A stretch of DNA of 64,000 nt from Chiua virens (Eukaryota > Basidiomycota > Agaricomycetes > Boletales > Boletaceae): assembly GCA_019787685.1 (NCBI GenBank), contig JAHNUO010000003.1, forward strand, positions 2,356,001 to 2,420,000, given 5' to 3'. Made by a program: the position numbers and the translations under genes. How positions within the stretch are numbered: position 1 is the stretch's first letter; each line of letters starts with the position of its first letter. This document shows positions 58,690-64,000 of this stretch, one piece after another. Below the pieces are notes generated by a model. It was given only the letters and a program-made list of their open reading frames with translations. It ran no database searches and was not told the DNA's origin.

Positions 58690-60180
58690 AACCTTGTAAG
58701 TTTGCATCTTGCAAGAAACACGGGATTAAGGGGGTTGGGGATAGTTGATGGGTCTTGAAAAACGTGTGGTAGTGAGGATGAAACGTTGGATGGTGTCATC
58801 TTGTCTTGCAAGTCAGAGTCTTGCAAGAAGCACGACGGTGAGGGCAGTTGGGAAACGGTTCGCGGATGTGATGGATCTTGCAAAACGTCCTGTATAGCGA
58901 GGGCAAAGCATTGGATGGTGTTGTATTGTCTTGCAATTTGGGGTCTTGCAAGAAGCACGACAGTGAGGGCAGTTGGGGAACGGTTCGGGGACGTAACATA
59001 TCTTGCAAAACGTAAGGTGGCAAGGGCAAGACGCTGGAGGGTCTCGTCCTCTCTTGCAAGTCGGAGTCTTGCAAGAAGCGCGACAGTGAGGGCGGTTCAG
59101 GGACGGTTCGGGGATGTGACATATCTTGCAAAACGTGCGGTGGAAAGAGCAAGATGCTGGAGGGTCTCATCGTGAGGTGGCAAGGGCAAGACGCTGGAGG
59201 GTCTCGTCCTGTCTTGCAAGTCGGGGTCTTGCAAGAAGCGCGACAGTGAGGGCGGTTCGGGGACAGCTCGGGGACATACTAGCATATCTTGCAAAACGTG
59301 AGGTGGCGAGGGCAAGATGCTGGAGGGTCTCGTCCTGTCTTGCAAATCGGGATCTTGCAAGAAGCGTGACAGTGACGGCGGTTGGGGAACAGTTCGGGGA
59401 CGTACTAGCATATCTTGCAAAACGTGCGGTGGAAAGGGCAAGACGCTGGAGGGTCTCATCCTGTCTTGCAATTTGGGGTCTTGCAAGAAGCGCGACGGTG
59501 ACGGCAGTTGGGGAATGGTTCGGGGACATAGCATATCTTGCAAAACGTGCGGTGACAAGGGCAAGACACTGGAGGGTCTCGTCCTGTCTTGCAAGTCGGG
59601 GTCTTGCAAGAAGCGCGACAGTGAGGGCGGCTCAGGGACGGCTCGGGGACGTACTAGCATATCTTGCAAAACGTGCAGTGGAAAGGGCAAGACGCTGGAG
59701 GGTCTCATCCTGTCTTGCAATTTGGGGTCTTGCAAGAAGCACGACGGTGACGGCGGTTGGGGAACAGTTCGGGGACGTAGCATATCTTGCAAAATGTGCG
59801 GTGGAAAGGGCAAGACGCTGGAGGGTCTCGTCCTGTCTCGCAAGTCGGGGTCTTGCAAAAAGCACGACGGTGACGGTGGTTGGGGAACGGTTCTGGGATG
59901 TAATGGATCTTGCAAAACGTAGTAGCGAGGGCGAGATGTTGGAGGGTCTTGCAAGAAGCACAACAAAGGGCGGTTGGGAAATGGTTAGGGGAGGTGACGA
60001 ATCTTGCAATACGTGCAGTAGAGAGAGCAAGACGGTGTCGGGATGGTGTTATCTGGTCTTGTAAGTCGGTGTCTTGCAAGAAGTGTAACGTTGAGGGCAG
60101 TTGGGAAACAGTTCGGGAATGTGATGGATGAGTCTTGCAAAACGCGCAGTAGTGGTTAGTTATCATTACTCTTGCAATCT
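58690..60180. repeat. 125-bp minisatellite with CTTGCAAG cores (right array)
   Basis: Eleven units. CTTGCAAGAAGC-like words lie at about 58820, 58945, 59068, 59228, 59354, 59480, 59603, 59729, 59852, 59948 and 60073. Most units carry three cores: GTCTTGCAAGTCGG or GTCTTGCAATTTGG, GTCTTGCAAGAAGC, and ATCTTGCAAAACG. Spacing in the middle alternates 126 and 123 bp, giving a 249-bp higher-order unit. The long open frames on both strands here are by-products of the repeat. Confidence 0.9.
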
Positions 60181-60184
60181 TTTT

Positions 60185-60640
60185 TAACAATGACCACCGT
60201 GATATCCTGCACGATACTTCCAGGATGGCCTGCATGTAGTCGAAGTTCCGTGAAAAATATTAATCATCATCCAAGTACTCGATAGCCTAGTACCACAACA
60301 CAAACACGGCCTCAAGCACTTCCTTTCGGGTGCAACGAGGCTTATTCTGCACAGCCGGTGTTTCAGAATCAGTATCAGCATCCAAGTCATCCTTTTCCTG
60401 CTCTGTACGTGCATCCATAACCGCCTGGAAAATGTCTTCATCGGTTGCCTCGAAGATGTTGCAGGTCTCTGTGTTTGGGTTGAGAAGCTCGGTAATGCTC
60501 ATACGGTTCGAAGGCTGGAAGACACCGGTTGACTCGAGTTAGTCCAGAGCTTTCTCGAGCTCTTTCTTCAGTGTCGGAACTTCAATGGGGCCACTCTTGC
60601 CTTTGTTGTCTGCATGTCGAGTTTGAAAGATTTATATAAT
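60185..60640 (-). pseudogene. C-terminal remnant of a pogo/Tigger-type DDE transposase
   Basis: Minus strand: GKSGPIEVPTLKKELEKALD, then LLNPNTETCNIFEATDEDIF, AVMDARTEQEKDDLD, and TRKEVLEAVFVLWY followed by AIEYLDD. This follows the C-terminal tail of fungal pogo-like DDE proteins as I know them. Two stops cut the frame, TAA after KALD and TAG after VLWY, each one C-to-T step from a Gln codon. The catalytic core is absent. It lies between the right array and the right inverted repeat. Confidence 0.5.
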
Positions 60641-60817
60641 GTGATTTCCTAATATAATATTATCTGGGTGTTTTATCAGTTATGACTACAAGAAAACCCT
60701 ATAGATCGGATATGATATTCTGGTATGGGAGTTATTCCTTATTGTCCGAAATCCCCGCCAACCAAGTCGGGAAATTCAGAAACCCATACATTATGAGGGA
60801 GTATCGCTTATACCCCG

Positions 60818-60839
60818 TATCGCTTATGTGGGAGTCGAC
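60818..60839 (-). repeat. Right terminal inverted repeat candidate
   Basis: Exact reverse complement of 39235-39256. Just inside it, TATGAGGGAGTAT and CGCTTATA repeat parts of the end sequence. Confidence 0.65.
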
Positions 60840-62346
60840 ATGCATGGTTCATGACGTAACAAATACTTAGTAAAGTTAATTCACGTGACTTGACCCACCA
60901 TCGCGAGGACACACCGAGAACTTGCGGTACTGGCGTTTCCTCGCGATCTTTCATTCAAACCATCATGAACAAGGACAGTATCGCCATGTCCAAGCTTCAC
61001 AATAAATCAAGTCCTTCTCAGAGATTCGGTTTCTCCAAAGGCCAAGCAGTCACTAGCGCTGACCGGGCGACGCAATGACGACACGCTGGGAGGCCGTATT
61101 CTTTCAAATACGACGCACGCCGTATCAGGTACTCAGGAGAATAATGCATGCTGTTACAAGCAGATCAGCATCGCAGTAATCCGAGGATCAGCTGCTGGGT
61201 GCGTCTCGATTTCTACATTCAGTACCTCCTGAACTCATCCCTCCTTTTTCCCCGTCGCAGTCTGTGCGCTACGACCCCTATAAGTCTAGTGCGCTGCCAC
61301 TAGTACGATGAGTGAGCTGCATGACGGATGTAGTGCATCGAATCGAAAGGCTCGAAGTTTGTCGTGACTGTGGAGCCCTTCTGTGTCTTCACCAATTTCT
61401 GTCGCGGTCGAACTTCCTATTGCCAATTCCACATGGGTATATGTATATCATTCGGCACATTATGCAACCTCGCACCCTCTCGATCCACGGAACATCCTAG
61501 AATGTCCTGGAACCATCGTATGTCTTCCCGTGACTTCTGACATAGTCGAAGGAGCATGCAAATCATTCCATCTTTCTCAGATCTACTCAAATATACTCCA
61601 GGGTTCTGAAACGTAACCGATTCGTATGTGGAGCGTGGCAGCCGCAGGCTCGCATTTTACCCTCAAGTTCCTACAGCATACCGATAGTCCCACTTCCTCG
61701 GATGCAGGATAGTAGCACAGCTTTCATCCACCGTAATTGGGAATCCGAGCTGAGGTTCAGTGGCACGGACCTGCCGTCGAGGGAAGTCATGGTCAAGTTT
61801 TCACGGTCGTTGCCTCGTGTTCTCACTGTGAAAAGGTCCCACGGACCTCTCCACGAAATGGACTCAGATTGCATCAAAGCGGCGAGCAGGTATGAAGCAC
61901 GGGTTTCATCTATTCTGGTACACGTGTGATGAACCATTTCGGTCGTTTAACCTCGCGATTCCTCAGCCATTCTTGGCCGTGACACGTATTGGACTGTCCG
62001 TGATTCCGTGCCATCCGAAGTTCAACTGGACCAGGGCATGCTGGCATGCTCCATTCCTCATTCATAGAACGGAACCAAACAGCATGGCTTTTTATGGCTG
62101 GCCATTCCATCAGTACGGGAACCTGCGAGATAGGATCACACGGGTTGCTTACGGACTCCCGAGGCTTTCAAGTTTGGCGACGCAGCAGACCAAACACGGG
62201 TTGCTTTGTCAGCAATGACCCGGCCCTGTCACCACTGCAATTTTACTCCGACCTACACTTTATGGCCAGCAGCCTCGTGTGATTTCAAGTTCTCTTTCGC
62301 GAGCTAACTAGGGCACTTTACTTCCAACCATCATCCCCCTGTGAAG
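60840..62346. other. Intergenic region and promoter of the aminopeptidase gene
   Basis: No gene supported; short frames only. C-rich sequence starts immediately at the next gene. Confidence 0.45.
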
Positions 62347-64000
62347 ATGGCCCCGCCCCCGCCCCCGCCCCCACCTCCACCGCCTATGTGCTTCCCCTTT
62401 TCCTCCAACAAGTCAAGACACAGAGAAGCCAGCCCCCTCATCCGTACCGACTCTGAAAAGTCGGAAATTGCGTCCCACAATTCGGATAATCGTTCCCACC
62501 GCTCCCACCGTTCAGATGGTCGCAGTTCCAATCGTTCGCATCAATCTGGTCGACTGGTACGTTCGGGATCATACTCGACAACACGGACCCTCTCCGATCC
62601 GGAGAAACTCGAGTTCGACTCAGATTCAGAAGCATACGATGTCCCACCTCTTCCTAACAACAACTCCAAGCTATCCCAGGTATCACCCATCGATACCAAA
62701 CCCAGCCTCGTCAGAGCCGATTCAAAGAAATCTACGAAATGGGGTTATGGATGGGGAGTTGGCAAAGTAAGGGATAGGGAGCGAGATCTCTTGGAAAGGA
62801 GCCCCTCTGTCAGCTCTCAGCGATCTCCCCCACAATACAATTCTCCCACTCGCACTTCCTCTAGGTCTAGCGGTAGCAAACGTCCTGCCTTCTTCTCAAA
62901 CGATTCATCCAGTACCCTTGTTGGTTCCGCTTTAGAGCGCAAGTTGGAAATGGGATCGATCAAGGAACGTGTGGATACGAGCGACAGACTCGACCAGATC
63001 CGTAAATTGATGATGAAGGATGGTCTCGACTACTAGTGGGTAGTCTCTCCTTTCATTGCTTGTGCCTTCTGAATCTCTTCCAGTGTTATTCCTACTGAGG
63101 ATCCCCACCAATCTGAGTACGTCGCTATCAGCGACAAACGCAGAGAATGGATTTCTGGGTAAGTATACTCATTGTGGTTGTATTAATCATCACCTCATAC
63201 TCCGCACAGCTTTACTGGAAGTGCCGGCCAAGCTATTGTCTCTAAGACGGCAGCCTATCTTGTTACCGACTCTCGGTACTGGTTGCAGGCGCGTGAAGAA
63301 TTAGATCCCAATTGGTATCTAATTCCGGCTGGTGCTGTCGATGCACCAAAAGATTGGGCAGATTGGATAGTGGTAAGTGGTTCATAAAATAGATTACGGT
63401 AGGGATACTGAAGGTGTGAGGTAGGATCGTGCCAGAGATGCCAAGATCGGTATCGATGCTAGGATGATCTCTCATGAAAAGGCGACTCAGATGATTTCGA
63501 AACTCAACACCATCAAAGGGTCCAAGTTGGTTTTCCCTCCTCAGAACTTCGTTGATCTTTGCTGGAAGGAGAAGCCTCTGCGCTCGAAGGATCCGATATT
63601 TGTCCAACCTTCAGACTTCACTGGCCGGGAAGCATCATCTAAACTTGCTGAAGTACGACAATGGATTCGAGCACAGCCGCCAGCGGTGCCGACATACTCC
63701 AAGTCCCCACCAACTGCATCACAGATGCACGTTGGGACGCTTATCACTTCATTGTCAAACATTGGTATGCGATTGACCTTGGTCTGTTGCCATGCTGACG
63801 ACTCCCCATTAGCGTATCTGTTGAACCTGCGTGGATCTGACATCCCTTTCAATCCTTTATTCTATGCATATCTGTTCATTTCTCTCGACAAAGTCGTCCT
63901 CTTCATTGATGCGGCTAAACTGACCGATGACACCGAGGACTATCTGCGCTCTCTCAGGGTAGAGAGAAGGGAATACAACGATGTCTGGCCGTTCCTCCGG
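62347..64000 (+). CDS. Xaa-Pro aminopeptidase (aminopeptidase P), 5' part, cut by the window end
   Basis: Exons so far: 62347-63035, 63084-63159, 63210-63372, 63425-63764 and 63813-64000. Introns are 48-52 bp. After the LDQIRKLMMKDGLDYYVIP segment come EDPHQSEYVA, REWISGFTGSAGQAIVS, TDSRYWLQA and LLNLRGSDIPFNP, the order of the N-terminal creatinase-like domains of aminopeptidase P. The enzyme removes an N-terminal residue preceding proline and uses two metal ions; the metal-binding domain lies beyond the window. Before this the protein has an unusual 210-residue extension: a proline run, MCFPF, and Ser/Arg/His-rich disordered sequence (SDNRSHRSHRSDGR). ATG at 62347 is the first in frame. The extension is joined by the same exon, so it looks real. 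Confidence 0.85.

Larger units (their letters stand above)
39235..60839. mobile_element. Candidate 21.6 kb composite KDZ-type DNA transposon with cargo
   Basis: Bounded by a perfect 22-bp inverted repeat (39235-39256 and 60818-60839). Inside are a KDZ transposase gene, three small plus-strand genes, a DDE transposase remnant, and minisatellites on both flanks with a shared CTTGCAAG core. A 6.9 kb retrotransposon is nested inside; without it the unit is about 14.7 kb. The left end is preceded by CACTACA, but the right end has no matching copy, and no target-site duplication is visible, so the limits are provisional. The inverted repeat and the clustering of motifs are seen directly; that they form one mobile unit is inference. 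Confidence 0.5.

Noticed and set aside
59097..60064. Long overlapping open frames on both strands (289 and 312 codons)
   Set aside because: They are produced by the 125-bp repeat units, which happen to lack stops in several frames; no domain, splice structure or start context supports them.
1..64000. CRISPR arrays, operons, ribosome binding sites
   Set aside because: The sequence is eukaryotic with spliceosomal introns; the minisatellites have no unique spacers and are not CRISPR arrays.

Overview
This is a 64 kb window of a filamentous basidiomycete nuclear genome, most likely an Agaricomycete. The evidence is many 45-65 bp GT-AG introns, a KDZ-type DNA transposon with its CxC2 cysteine cluster, a chromodomain Ty3/gypsy retrotransposon, and intron-dense sugar-transporter and P450 genes. 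All calls come from reading frames and splice signals by eye; no database search was run.

Layout. 1-10 kb is gene-poor and holds decayed coding remnants and two copies of a proline-rich unknown family. 10.0-14.2 kb carries a complete Sqs1-like G-patch/R3H splicing factor (minus), which contains a tandem coding repeat with an intron made from one repeat unit. 14.2-21 kb has a broken P-loop GTPase, a His-rich single-pass membrane protein, a small unknown protein and tRNA-Val(AAC). 21.5-23.1 kb encodes an SGNH/PC-esterase-like protein (plus). 24.3-37.3 kb is a minus-strand group: a single-pass membrane protein, a sugar-transporter pseudogene, an apparently intact cytochrome P450, and an intact, extremely intron-rich sugar transporter.

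39.2-60.8 kb looks like one composite mobile unit. It is bounded by a perfect 22-bp inverted repeat and contains a KDZ transposase (minus, damaged), three small plus-strand genes (viroplasmin-like, an MGRPKLY-type protein, and a large acidic protein with a 14-residue repeat), and several minisatellites that differ in period but share the palindromic core CTTGCAAG. Nested in it, just upstream of the KDZ gene, is a very young 6.9 kb Ty3/gypsy chromovirus: 431-bp LTRs that look identical, a CTTAG target duplication, a Tf1-like self-priming site, a candidate -1 frameshift signal, and an unusual AUG-poor pre-gag region.

62.3 kb to the end holds the 5' part of an Xaa-Pro aminopeptidase gene. Several otherwise conserved genes carry exactly one surplus base, so some frameshifts may be assembly errors rather than biology.
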